DNA from: Larkinella rosea | GTDB lineage: Bacteria > Bacteroidota > Bacteroidia > Cytophagales > Spirosomataceae | Length of the DNA stretch: 64,000 nucleotides | Assembly (NCBI RefSeq): GCF_003858635.1 | Contig: NZ_RQJO01000009.1 | Coordinates: 744,001-808,000 of the forward strand | Direction: 5' to 3' | In this document: positions 54,377 through 63,336 of the stretch, one piece after another | How positions within the stretch are numbered: position 1 is the stretch's first letter | Layout: each line of letters begins with the position of its first letter | Notes under the pieces: model-generated | Database searches by the model: none | Told to the model about the DNA's origin: nothing | Seen by the model: the letters and a program-made list of their open reading frames with translations, nothing else | Program-made: the position numbers and the translations under genes

Positions 54377-55630
54377 ATGGAAGATTTTAGGGAGTATTTC
54401 AGGCAAAGTGAATGGATCGTAAAACATCTGAAGGGAGAACTGAGCGATCAGGAAAAGGAAGAACTCGATCGGTGGGTTGCCCAAAGCGAGCACAACCGGG
54501 CTTTATTTGAAAAATTAACGGGCGAAGAAATTCTCGACCTCGAACTGAAACGGTTTGCTTCGTCCGGTAAAAGCGAAGCCTGGGATCGGATTGTCGCCGA
54601 GACAAACATCCGTTCAGCGTCGCAAACTGCGTATAGGGGTAGGCGTTGGATTTGGTACGCGTCTGCGGCTGTAATCCTGCTGGTTTCGGGTTTATTCACG
54701 TACCGGTTTTTCCAGAAATCGACAGTAGAAAATCGCATTGTTCAGCAGCCTGCCGATTTTGTGCCGGGAACCAGCAAAGCGGTTTTGACGCTGGCGGATG
54801 CTTCCCAGATCAATCTGGACGACGCGGGGAGTGGCGAAATTGCCCGACAGGCCGACGCCATCATTACCAAAACCGCCGATGGTCAACTGGTGTATAATGC
54901 CTCGAAATCACCGGTTTCGTCCGTTGAAAGCACCGACTCCAACCCGGGTTTTAATACCATCCGTACCCCACGCGGAGGAAAATACCGGGTCATTCTGCCG
55001 GATGGGAGCAAGGTCTGGCTGAATGCGGCATCCTCCCTGAAATACCCGACACGGTTTGCGGAAAACGAACGGAAAGTCGAGTTGATGGGCGAAGCCTATT
55101 TTGAAATTGCAAAGATTAGCCTGCGCGGACGAAATGGGAAAAACGGAACGATCCCGTTCCGGGTTCGTTCGGCGGGGCAGGTTGTCGAAGTATTGGGCAC
55201 CCACTTCAACATCAATAGTTATTCGGACGAAAAAACCGTAAAAACCACGCTGCTGGAGGGGAGCGTCCGCGTCTTAACGGGAAAACAGCCGGAAACCGGA
55301 TCACTGTCGCTGATTCTGAAACCGGGCGAGCAGGCCCAACTGGCGACGGGTAATAAACCGAAGCTGCAAGTCATTTCCCGGGCGAATGTAGAAGAAGCCG
55401 TTGCCTGGAAAAATGGGCAGTTTCAGTTCAAGGATACCGACATCCAGACGATTATGCGGCAGATTTCCCGCTGGTACGATGTCGAAGTGGAGTTTCAGGG
55501 CAAAGTACCGGAAACAAAATACCGGGGCCGGATTTCGCGGGACGTTCCGCTGTCCCAGCTTTTCCAGATTCTGCAAACAAGTGGTGTGAACTTTAAAATA
55601 GATGGACGAAAAATAACCGTAAAATCCTAA
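54377..55630 (+). CDS. FecR-family anti-sigma/signal transducer
   Basis: A 417-residue membrane protein: cytoplasmic N-terminal helix (about 1-85, WIVKHLKGELSDQEKEELDRWV), one TM (about 91-110, IWYASAAVILLVSGLFTY), a periplasmic FecR domain (about 195-300, TPRGGKYRVILPDGSKVWLN, GEAYFEIAK) and a C-terminal DUF4974 STN-like domain (FKDTDIQTIMRQISRWYDVEV). It normally holds an ECF sigma factor and is triggered by the SusC STN domain. Here no sigma gene precedes it; the upstream neighbour is the minus-strand dinB. So the sigma factor is either elsewhere or lost. Confidence 0.94.
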   Translation: MEDFREYFRQSEWIVKHLKGELSDQEKEELDRWVAQSEHNRALFEKLTGEEILDLELKRFASSGKSEAWDRIVAETNIRSASQTAYRGRRWIWYASAAVILLVSGLFTYRFFQKSTVENRIVQQPADFVPGTSKAVLTLADASQINLDDAGSGEIARQADAIITKTADGQLVYNASKSPVSSVESTDSNPGFNTIRTPRGGKYRVILPDGSKVWLNAASSLKYPTRFAENERKVELMGEAYFEIAKISLRGRNGKNGTIPFRVRSAGQVVEVLGTHFNINSYSDEKTVKTTLLEGSVRVLTGKQPETGSLSLILKPGEQAQLATGNKPKLQVISRANVEEAVAWKNGQFQFKDTDIQTIMRQISRWYDVEVEFQGKVPETKYRGRISRDVPLSQLFQILQTSGVNFKIDGRKITVKS

Positions 55631-55687
55631 GCGAACCGAGCTGTTGGCGGCCAGGCCGGGAATAGCAACAGGTTTCCCGATAAAAAA

Positions 55688-55715
55688 GCCGGACGGTGTT
55701 GCGAGCACCTCCGGC
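55688..55715 (+). promoter_or_regulatory. Hairpin in the FecR-SusC gap
   Basis: GCCGGA...TCCGGC plus inner GGTG/CACC pairing with one bulged base gives a roughly 10-bp stem in the 179-base leader of susC. No T-run follows, so it may set the lower limit of readthrough or protect the mRNA. Speculative. Confidence 0.35.
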
Positions 55716-55809
55716 CGGAAATTCGGGATAACCTGCCTGTGAACAGACAGGAATGTAACTTTTCAATGGACATCGAAACCTTTACAAACTCCCAAATCCC
55801 TACAAAAGT

Positions 55810-58800
55810 ATGGAATATTCTACCTTTTCCCTACGGCACTGGTTGTCAGTGCCGTGGTGCCGGTTTAGTGACGTGATCCGGACGTTGTTAACCGGCATAA
55901 GTCCGGGTACGAAACGAAAATGGATGATGCGAATCAATTTTATGACCCTCCTTTTGCTGGCCGCTACGGTCCATATCCATGCCACCGGATACGGTCAACA
56001 ACGTATTTCGCTCTACGAGCGGAACACGCCACTCGAAAAGGTGCTGGACAAAATCGAACAGCAAAGCGGGTATTCGTTCTGGCTGCAAACCGAGCTGCTG
56101 CAGAAAAGCAACAAGGTATCGCTGTATTTGAAAAATGCGCAGCTGGAAATGGTTCTGAGCGAGGTTTTCAAAAACCAGCCGCTGACGTATTCGATCATCA
56201 ATAAAACGATTGTGATTAAAAAGAAAGCGGAAACCGGGGCAGCTAAAACGTCGGCGACCGACCCGTCGACCAGCATCGAATCGAGACCCCGACTCAATCT
56301 GGAATCAGGTGGCGAACTGGCCCGGAAGCGGCTGGATTTGCTGGCCGACAAGATCCAGATTCCCCGGAATACAGTCATGATCGTGACCGGTACTGTCACC
56401 GACGAAGCCGGTCAGGGCTTGCCGGGCGTGAGCATCGTGGTTAAAAATACAACTCAGGGAACGACGACCGATGCCGACGGTAAATTTCGAATCAATGTCG
56501 AAAAACCGGCGGTGCTGGTGTTTTCGTTCGTCGGGTATGCCACGCAGGAAGTGCCCATTGGTAACCGAAACAACCTGGACATTCAACTGGTAGCGGACGA
56601 TAAAATCCTGAGCGAAGTTGTGGTGGTGGGCTACGGAACGCAGTCGCGCCGGAATGTAACCGGTTCGGTGACCAAAGTGGACATGAAGCAAACCGAAAAC
56701 CTGCCAAATACCAACGTTGCCCAGGCGCTGCGCGGGCGGGTGGCCGGGGTACAGTTTACGGACAACGGGCGGCCGGGTCAGGGCGGAACGATTCTGATTC
56801 GGGGCCAGCGGTCGATTTCGGCGGGCAATAATCCGCTGATCATTCTGGACGGTATTTTCTTCGATGGCAGCCTGAACGACATCAATCCCGGCGATGTGGA
56901 GTCGATGGAAGTGCTGAAAGATGCCTCGGCTACAGCCATTTACGGTGCCCGGGCTGCCAACGGCGTTATTCTGATTTCGTCGAAACGCGGAACGTCCGAG
57001 AAACCCACTATCCGGATCAGTTCGTATTACGGCAGTTCGTCCTGGAGCTACAAACCCAAATTACTATCGCCCGAACGCTACATTGAAAAAACACTCGAGT
57101 GGCGGAGACAAAGCGGTCTGGACGCCGATCCCGCCAAAATCAGCGGGTATCTGACGGCGACGGAAGCCAAAAATTATGCGGCCGGCAACGTGATCGATCC
57201 CTGGGAGGTCGTCTCGCAATCGGCCGGGATTCAGAATTATGATCTGAGCATTTCGGGACGCTCGGGACAGACCAATTACTTTATCTCCGGAAATTTCAAC
57301 AAAGAAAAGGGCTTGATTTACAACGATATGGCCGGTCGGAGCAGCGTTCGGATCAACCTCGACAACCAGATTACGAAGTGGCTGAAAGTGGGCGTCAATG
57401 CGCAATACGCCGAACGGGATCTGTCCGGCATCGAATCCAACGTCGGAAACGCGTTCGGAACGTCTCCGTTTAATGCGGTTTGGCTGGACGAAGCCAAAAC
57501 CGATCCGAACCCGTTTCCCAACGAAGACGGATTGATTGGCAGTATTAACTACGACGCAATCATCAAGAAAAACCGGGAACTTCAACGTAACCTTTTTGCC
57601 AATTTTTACGCCATTGTCGACATCCCATTCGTCAAAGGGCTGACGTATCGGATCAACTATTCGCCGAATTACCGCTGGTATAACCTGGATAATTTCAGCC
57701 CGATTTATCAGCGCAATAAAATCAACAGCACCGGAAGTGCCAGCCGTCGTACTGATTTGAATAAAAACTGGGTGCTGGAAAATATTCTGACCTACACCCG
57801 CCAGATCGGCGCGGATCATAATTTCGATGTCACGCTGTTGTACGGGCGGAACCAGGCGTATTCCGAATCGGTAACGGCCACCGGAACCGACTTTACCGGG
57901 GCAAGTGACGTCAATGGCTGGAACAACCTGTTGCTGGCCAAAATACAAACTGCCAGCACCTCGGCCTCCAATATCGACGCCATTTCCACGATGGCCCGGC
58001 TGAATTACCGGTTCAAAGACCGGTATCTGCTCACGCTGACCACCCGGCGCGATGGGAACTCGGTGTTCGGAGCCAACAACAAATTCGGAATTTTTCCGTC
58101 CGCTGCCCTCGCCTGGATCGCTTCGGATGAACCCTTTCTGAAATCAGTTCCGTGGATTAATCTGCTGAAAGTTAGGGCTTCGTACGGATCGGTGGGAAAT
58201 CAGGCGATTTCGGCCTACCAGTCGCTGACCCGGCAGGGACAGGTTCAGTACGTATTCGGCGACGGAGGAACGACCTCGACGGGGATTTTTCCGGCCAACC
58301 TGGCCAACCCGAACCTGAGCTGGGAAACCACGACCACGGCCAACTTTGGCGTCGATTTCGAAATCTGGAAAGGCCGGGTGGGTGGTACGGTTGAGTACTA
58401 CAACATGGACACCAAAGACCTGCTGCTGAGTCGCCAACTGCCTTCGCCAACGGGTTTTGCCAACATCCTGACCAATGTCGGGGCCACTAACAACAAAGGT
58501 GTTGAAATCACGCTGAATACGCTGAATATGCAGCGGGGCGCTTTCGAATGGAGCAGCAACCTGACGTTTTCGACCAATAAAAACCGCATCGTCCATATTT
58601 ACCGGAGCGACGTGGACGGCGACGGCGTGGAGGACAACGACATCGGCAACAAATGGTTTGTCGGTCAGCCCATTTCGATTGTTTACGATTACCGCATCGA
58701 CGGGGTTTATCAGCAGGATGATCAGATTCCGTCGAACCAGAAAGCCGGTTTTTACCGCTTGCAGGACGTCAATAACGACGGAAAAATCGACGCCAGCGAC

Positions 58801-59301
58801 CGCCAGGTGCTGGGTTCGTTGCAACCCAAATACCGCTGGAGTTTTACGAACACCGCCAAATATGGCCCCTTCAGTTTGATGCTGATGCTCAATGCGTTAC
58901 AGGGCTGGATTGCGCCTAATCCCAAACTTGCGCTGGTATCCGATGCGGGTTCCATCGGGTCGGGTAATTTTCCGGGCCGGGCGGCCAACTTTCAGGATGT
59001 CGGCTGGTGGACTCCGGAAAACCGGTCCAACACGCAGACATCGCTGGTCTATACCAACCCCTACAACCACGGTTATTACCAGAGCCGCGATTTTGTCCGC
59101 GTTCAGGAAGTAGCACTGGCGTACGAATTTCCCCGTAACTTGGTCAACCGGTTGAAAATGAGCAACCTGAGAGCGTACGTCAGCGGCCGGAATCTTTACA
59201 CGTTCACGCCCTGGCAGGGGATGGACCCGGAAAGTGGCAACCAGAGCAATTCCTTTCCAACACCGCGCACGGTTTCGGTGGGCGTGAACATGAGTTTTTA
59301 A
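55810..59301 (+). CDS. SusC/RagA-family TonB-linked outer-membrane transporter with STN domain
   Basis: A 1163-residue outer-membrane transporter. A hydrophobic export segment (FMTLLLLAATVHIHATGYGQ, about 44-63) precedes an STN domain (about 66-140, TPLEKVLDKIEQQSGYSFWL), a linker, a CarboxypepD_reg-like domain (VTGTVTDEAGQGLPGVSIVV), the TonB box-like EVVVVGYGTQ, a plug (VAQALRGRVAGVQFTDNGRP; MEVLKDASATAIYGARAANG) and the barrel to a terminal aromatic residue. STN presence means signalling to the upstream FecR. It works with the SusD after it to import an oligosaccharide. Confidence 0.96.
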   Translation: MEYSTFSLRHWLSVPWCRFSDVIRTLLTGISPGTKRKWMMRINFMTLLLLAATVHIHATGYGQQRISLYERNTPLEKVLDKIEQQSGYSFWLQTELLQKSNKVSLYLKNAQLEMVLSEVFKNQPLTYSIINKTIVIKKKAETGAAKTSATDPSTSIESRPRLNLESGGELARKRLDLLADKIQIPRNTVMIVTGTVTDEAGQGLPGVSIVVKNTTQGTTTDADGKFRINVEKPAVLVFSFVGYATQEVPIGNRNNLDIQLVADDKILSEVVVVGYGTQSRRNVTGSVTKVDMKQTENLPNTNVAQALRGRVAGVQFTDNGRPGQGGTILIRGQRSISAGNNPLIILDGIFFDGSLNDINPGDVESMEVLKDASATAIYGARAANGVILISSKRGTSEKPTIRISSYYGSSSWSYKPKLLSPERYIEKTLEWRRQSGLDADPAKISGYLTATEAKNYAAGNVIDPWEVVSQSAGIQNYDLSISGRSGQTNYFISGNFNKEKGLIYNDMAGRSSVRINLDNQITKWLKVGVNAQYAERDLSGIESNVGNAFGTSPFNAVWLDEAKTDPNPFPNEDGLIGSINYDAIIKKNRELQRNLFANFYAIVDIPFVKGLTYRINYSPNYRWYNLDNFSPIYQRNKINSTGSASRRTDLNKNWVLENILTYTRQIGADHNFDVTLLYGRNQAYSESVTATGTDFTGASDVNGWNNLLLAKIQTASTSASNIDAISTMARLNYRFKDRYLLTLTTRRDGNSVFGANNKFGIFPSAALAWIASDEPFLKSVPWINLLKVRASYGSVGNQAISAYQSLTRQGQVQYVFGDGGTTSTGIFPANLANPNLSWETTTTANFGVDFEIWKGRVGGTVEYYNMDTKDLLLSRQLPSPTGFANILTNVGATNNKGVEITLNTLNMQRGAFEWSSNLTFSTNKNRIVHIYRSDVDGDGVEDNDIGNKWFVGQPISIVYDYRIDGVYQQDDQIPSNQKAGFYRLQDVNNDGKIDASDRQVLGSLQPKYRWSFTNTAKYGPFSLMLMLNALQGWIAPNPKLALVSDAGSIGSGNFPGRAANFQDVGWWTPENRSNTQTSLVYTNPYNHGYYQSRDFVRVQEVALAYEFPRNLVNRLKMSNLRAYVSGRNLYTFTPWQGMDPESGNQSNSFPTPRTVSVGVNMSF

Positions 59302-59326
59302 GGTTCCATTCCTAACGATATTCACC

Positions 59327-60943
59327 ATGAAAAATAGATTCAATGTGCTGATTGGCACCTTTACTACCTTACTTGTGCTGCTGGTTTCTCAGGCCTGCAA
59401 GGATTCGGTACTGGACGAAAAACCGCTTTCCTTCCTGTCACCGGATATTACGCTGGTTAATAATGCCGGTTTTCAAAGCGCCATAACCGCCCTCCATCAG
59501 GGGGCCCGCGAGCTGATGGGTATCGATGATTCCAACACCTACTGGTCGCTCTACCTGGCCACCGATATTGGTTCCATTGGCGTCCGGGATGTGCTGTTGC
59601 GGGATTACAACACCCAGTTAACGCCCACATATACGGCGGTCAACTGGTTTTGGGAATGGGGATACCTGACCATGTTGCCCCGCGCGAACCAGATTATCGA
59701 CTACGCCCAGCGGCCCACCGCCGTCTGGAAAGACGATGCCGAGAAGAATGCGGTATTGGCCGAAGCCCGTTTTTTTCGGGCTTACACGCTCAACCTGCTG
59801 ACCAATCTGTACGGCGATGTGCCCATTATCGATAAAGTGGCTACCGAGCCGAAGGTTGACTACAAGCGGGATGCCCGCAAAGACGTGCTGGAATTTGCGA
59901 AAGCGGATCTGGAGTTTGCATCGCAGTGGCTGCCGCTGAACGAACCGCAGGGGGGGCGCATCGTCAAAAATGCCGCTGATCACCTGCTGACGGAAGTCTA
60001 CATCAGTTTGGGAAATTACGACAAAGCCATCGAAACCGCTACGGCGGTGATCAGTTCAGGACGTAATCAGCTAATGACCAGCCGGTTTGGAACGACAAAA
60101 GCGCAGCCGGGCGATGTGTATTCCGATCTGTTTAAAGACGGAAACATCAACCGGTCGGGCGGAAATCTGGAAACCCTGTGGGCCATTCAGTATGAGTTTC
60201 AGACGCCCGGCGGGGTCAGTGTGGCCGGAATCGGGAAGCCCTGGCTGCGGTGCTGGGGCGCCCGGTATTTCGACGCCCGCGATCCGGACAACGCGTCGGG
60301 CATGGTGATTGCCGACAGCCTGGGGCGGGGCGTGAGCTGGATGCGCCCCAATAATTACACCTTGTATACGATCTGGAAGGATGATCCGGCGGATATGCGC
60401 AACTCGGGCTATAACATTCGGCGGAAGTGGTATTACAACAATCCGGCTTCCAAATACTACCTGCAGGAGGTAAAATACCACGTCAATCTGGACACGCTTT
60501 ACCACGTTTATCCGGCGTTCCGAAAAATTGAAGGGCTATCGCTGGCCGGTGCCGCCAACGGCCGGACGTTCAGCGACTGGCCGATGATGCGGCTGGCCGA
60601 AACCTATTTGCTGCGCGCGGAAGCCTATTTGCTGAAAGGCGACAAACAAAAAGCTGCCGACGACATCAATGTGCTTCGGAAACGGGCGAATGCCAAACCG
60701 GTTTTGGCCGCTCAGGTCGATCTGGATTACATTTTGGACGAGCGGTTGCGGGAACTGATTATTGAGGAACCCCGCCGGTTGACGCTGAACCGGATGGGAA
60801 AAACTGCCGAACGAATCCGGAAATACAACGGCTTCAGCGCCACCATGACCAGCGTTCAGGATCGGAATGTTCGGTATCCGATTCCGCAGAAATTCATTGA
60901 TGCGAATTTCGGGTTGAAAGTCGCGCAAAATCCGGGGTATTGA
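59327..60943 (+). CDS. SusD/RagB-family surface glycan-binding lipoprotein
   Basis: A 538-residue lipoprotein (LLVLLVSQACKDSVLDEKPL; lipobox SQAC). TPR-like helices of the SusD fold are seen: AEARFFRAYTLNLLTNLYGDVPI, DHLLTEVYISLGNYDKAIETA, and the C-terminal RLAETYLLRAEAYLLKGDKQKAADDINVLRKRAN (read across two helices), ending DYILDERLRELIIEEPRR. It caps the SusC barrel and binds its glycan. 25 bases after susC. Confidence 0.95.
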   Translation: MKNRFNVLIGTFTTLLVLLVSQACKDSVLDEKPLSFLSPDITLVNNAGFQSAITALHQGARELMGIDDSNTYWSLYLATDIGSIGVRDVLLRDYNTQLTPTYTAVNWFWEWGYLTMLPRANQIIDYAQRPTAVWKDDAEKNAVLAEARFFRAYTLNLLTNLYGDVPIIDKVATEPKVDYKRDARKDVLEFAKADLEFASQWLPLNEPQGGRIVKNAADHLLTEVYISLGNYDKAIETATAVISSGRNQLMTSRFGTTKAQPGDVYSDLFKDGNINRSGGNLETLWAIQYEFQTPGGVSVAGIGKPWLRCWGARYFDARDPDNASGMVIADSLGRGVSWMRPNNYTLYTIWKDDPADMRNSGYNIRRKWYYNNPASKYYLQEVKYHVNLDTLYHVYPAFRKIEGLSLAGAANGRTFSDWPMMRLAETYLLRAEAYLLKGDKQKAADDINVLRKRANAKPVLAAQVDLDYILDERLRELIIEEPRRLTLNRMGKTAERIRKYNGFSATMTSVQDRNVRYPIPQKFIDANFGLKVAQNPGY

Positions 60944-60969
60944 TTCGCAACAGGCCTAAAATTTAGTTT

Positions 60970-61002
60970 GCCGCTGACGGTAACTCGAACATCGTCAGCG
61001 GC
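60970..61002 (+). promoter_or_regulatory. Hairpin after susD
   Basis: Perfect 9-base arms GCCGCTGAC (60970-60978) and GTCAGCGGC (60994-61002) in the 101-base gap between susD and the glycosidase-like gene. No T-run; likely a 3'-end stabiliser or partial terminator that lowers downstream expression. Confidence 0.45.
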
Positions 61003-61044
61003 TGGTAAAGCACGGCCGGATGCGACTGGAACTGTACAGAAACG

Positions 61045-63261
61045 ATGAAAAAACTGACGATATTCCTGACCCTTTGGCTGGTTTCCTGTGCGCCGACCGC
61101 ACAACGACACCGTTCCGTTTTGCCGCTCAATCACTGGAAAATCATTTCGGGCAGTGATTCGGAGCTTCCCTTAAAAACCGCGTCGGAGGAGTTGAAGCGG
61201 TTTCTGGAACGTTCGGGCAAGCTGCCGATTTTTATTCAATGGGCGTCAGCACAGGAGCAAACCCCGGCGTCGGGCAGTGTGTTGATCGGTACACCCGCAA
61301 CGCATCCCTTGTTGGCCAACTGGATTCGGAGCGGCCGGATCAAACCCGTCGCGGAATCGGCGACAGTCGATCAGTACGAAATCGCGGTGGTCGATGGCGC
61401 CGTCGCCGTGGTGGGGAGTAACCCACGGGCGGCTCTGTATGCGACGTATCACCTGGAAGATATTCTGAACCGGGACGGCGGTATTCCGGCCGACTTTCAC
61501 GAATCGGCCAGGCCGGTTTTGGATTTGCGGATTCTGCACCCCCGCGCCCGGGGCGATTTTGAAAGTTACAAACCGACCGATTTTGAGTTTATCGCCCGGA
61601 CGGGGGGCAATCGGGTGTTGCTTCAGCATGATTGGATGAAGGAAAAAACGTTGTTCAGCTTTGTGGAATGTCCCGAATTTCCGAATGTGACACCTGCTGA
61701 CGAACTTCGAAAAAACCGGGAGCGGCTTCGGTTGTACCTCAATTGGTGCCAACAGTTCGGTTTGGGGGCGGGCCTGTGGCTTTGCGAGGTCGTTTGTCAG
61801 GGCGGGCCGTGGGTTCCGGCCGACAAACGGTCGGCTTTCCTGACTCTTTTTCCGGAAGAAGTGCTGTCGGAATCAGGTTCGCATCAGGGCAAAGTGTTGT
61901 GTCTGGCGCATCCACGGGTCGAAAAAGCGTATCGGCAGATGGTTCGGCAATTGGTAACCGATTTCCCGGAACTGCAATTCGTGCTGACGTTCACGCTGGA
62001 TTCCAACGGCGAACTCTGCGATCCGACTGCCTGCAAACGGCATCACAACGTCAGTAAGCTGACGCAATACAACCAGTTCCAGCGCCTGTTGCTCGAAGAG
62101 TCCCGAAAAATGCGGTCTGATTTTCAGGCCATTTCGGTTGTCTGGTCGTGGCGTTTCCGAAAAGAAGTCGATTTCCTGGCCCAACAGGCCGCTATGCCAC
62201 CCGGCAGCGGACTGGCGACCTTGCCCGACGCCGAAGCCTGGTCGTTCGACCGCAAGCTGACCAACGCATTGCGCGATCAGGCGAAAACCGTGCGGCAAAA
62301 CCGGCAAACCCTGCTCGGTTACGACATTTTTCTCTGGGGCGACGACACCATTTTTCCCTCCACGGAGCTGTATGATTTCCCGTTCGGCATTGCCGCTAAG
62401 GTAAACCGCTGGCAGGAGTTGGGTGCCGATGGTGTTTTTGACCAATGGGGTACGCAGGCGGAATATTCGCCCGTCAATGCCGTCGCGCTACGAGACCTGT
62501 TTTTTCACCCGGAGCTGACCGATCCGTCGCGCGTTACGGCCTGGGCGGAACAACTGGCTACTAATCAGTATGGTAAGGCAGCGGGACAATCCGTTTTGGC
62601 GGCCTGGAAGGAAATCGAAACCGCTCAGCAAATCCAGTCGGATCATACCTATTACTGGCACCAGTTGCGACCCAACTGGGCGAAGGTTTCGCTGGCGGCA
62701 CCCTTGACCGCTTCGGCATTGCAGAAAATTCAGCTATCGGTGTTCGACCAGCCGACCTTAACCGGCATCGAACCGCCCAAGCCCGATGGTTCCCGAAATT
62801 ACAGCCCGCCGAACGACGATGTGGCGGCTGCGCAGGTCATTGGCGTGGCGCTGGAGAAAGCCATCGGGCATTTTCAGTCGGCGGCTGCCCATCTTGAAAA
62901 GGCACTCAAAACCGTACCCGCCGAACAACCAGCGGCCAGTGCCTACTGGCTCCCGATGGGTGATGCCGAACGAAAACCGCTAACGACCCGGCAACAGCTT
63001 GAAAAACAGTTGCTTGCCGTTCGGTTACAGGCCGATGTGCAGCGCGAGCTGGCGCATTTTTTTACGGCGTACTCAATTGCAAAAAATCTGTCGGAGGCAG
63101 ATACACCGGAAAATACCCGGAAACGGGCGCAATTACGGGCCATCCAGGCTGAAGCGCTTCGTACGTCGACTGCCCTGGCTCAATTGCTGGAACAAACCGG
63201 TACGAAAGGGCGGGCGGTGCTGCAACTTCGTGCCCGTGTCGTAGGGCTTCCAGAGTTCTGA
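61045..63261 (+). CDS. Glycosidase-like lipoprotein (alpha-glucuronidase-type N-domain)
   Basis: A 738-residue lipoprotein (IFLTLWLVSCAPTA; lipobox LVSC). The N-terminal 20-160 region (TASEELKRFLERSGKLPIFI; QYEIAVVDGAVAVVGSNPRA; LYATYHLEDIL) resembles the GH67/GH20-type domain that precedes catalytic TIM barrels. A barrel-like middle (about 170-500) contains LILHP-type and LWLCEVVCQGG, FVLTFTLDSNGELCDP and DIFLWGDD segments. A helical C-terminal region (about 560-735) follows. No family can be named, so the activity is unknown; uronate-cleaving hydrolase is one idea because of the nearby hexuronate genes. Confidence 0.7.
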   Translation: MKKLTIFLTLWLVSCAPTAQRHRSVLPLNHWKIISGSDSELPLKTASEELKRFLERSGKLPIFIQWASAQEQTPASGSVLIGTPATHPLLANWIRSGRIKPVAESATVDQYEIAVVDGAVAVVGSNPRAALYATYHLEDILNRDGGIPADFHESARPVLDLRILHPRARGDFESYKPTDFEFIARTGGNRVLLQHDWMKEKTLFSFVECPEFPNVTPADELRKNRERLRLYLNWCQQFGLGAGLWLCEVVCQGGPWVPADKRSAFLTLFPEEVLSESGSHQGKVLCLAHPRVEKAYRQMVRQLVTDFPELQFVLTFTLDSNGELCDPTACKRHHNVSKLTQYNQFQRLLLEESRKMRSDFQAISVVWSWRFRKEVDFLAQQAAMPPGSGLATLPDAEAWSFDRKLTNALRDQAKTVRQNRQTLLGYDIFLWGDDTIFPSTELYDFPFGIAAKVNRWQELGADGVFDQWGTQAEYSPVNAVALRDLFFHPELTDPSRVTAWAEQLATNQYGKAAGQSVLAAWKEIETAQQIQSDHTYYWHQLRPNWAKVSLAAPLTASALQKIQLSVFDQPTLTGIEPPKPDGSRNYSPPNDDVAAAQVIGVALEKAIGHFQSAAAHLEKALKTVPAEQPAASAYWLPMGDAERKPLTTRQQLEKQLLAVRLQADVQRELAHFFTAYSIAKNLSEADTPENTRKRAQLRAIQAEALRTSTALAQLLEQTGTKGRAVLQLRARVVGLPEF

Positions 63262-63336
63262 CAATCAGATAAAGACTGAAAATCGTTCTAACCCACTCCG
63301 GTTTATCAAATCCGGGATTGCTTATTACTGTACCCA

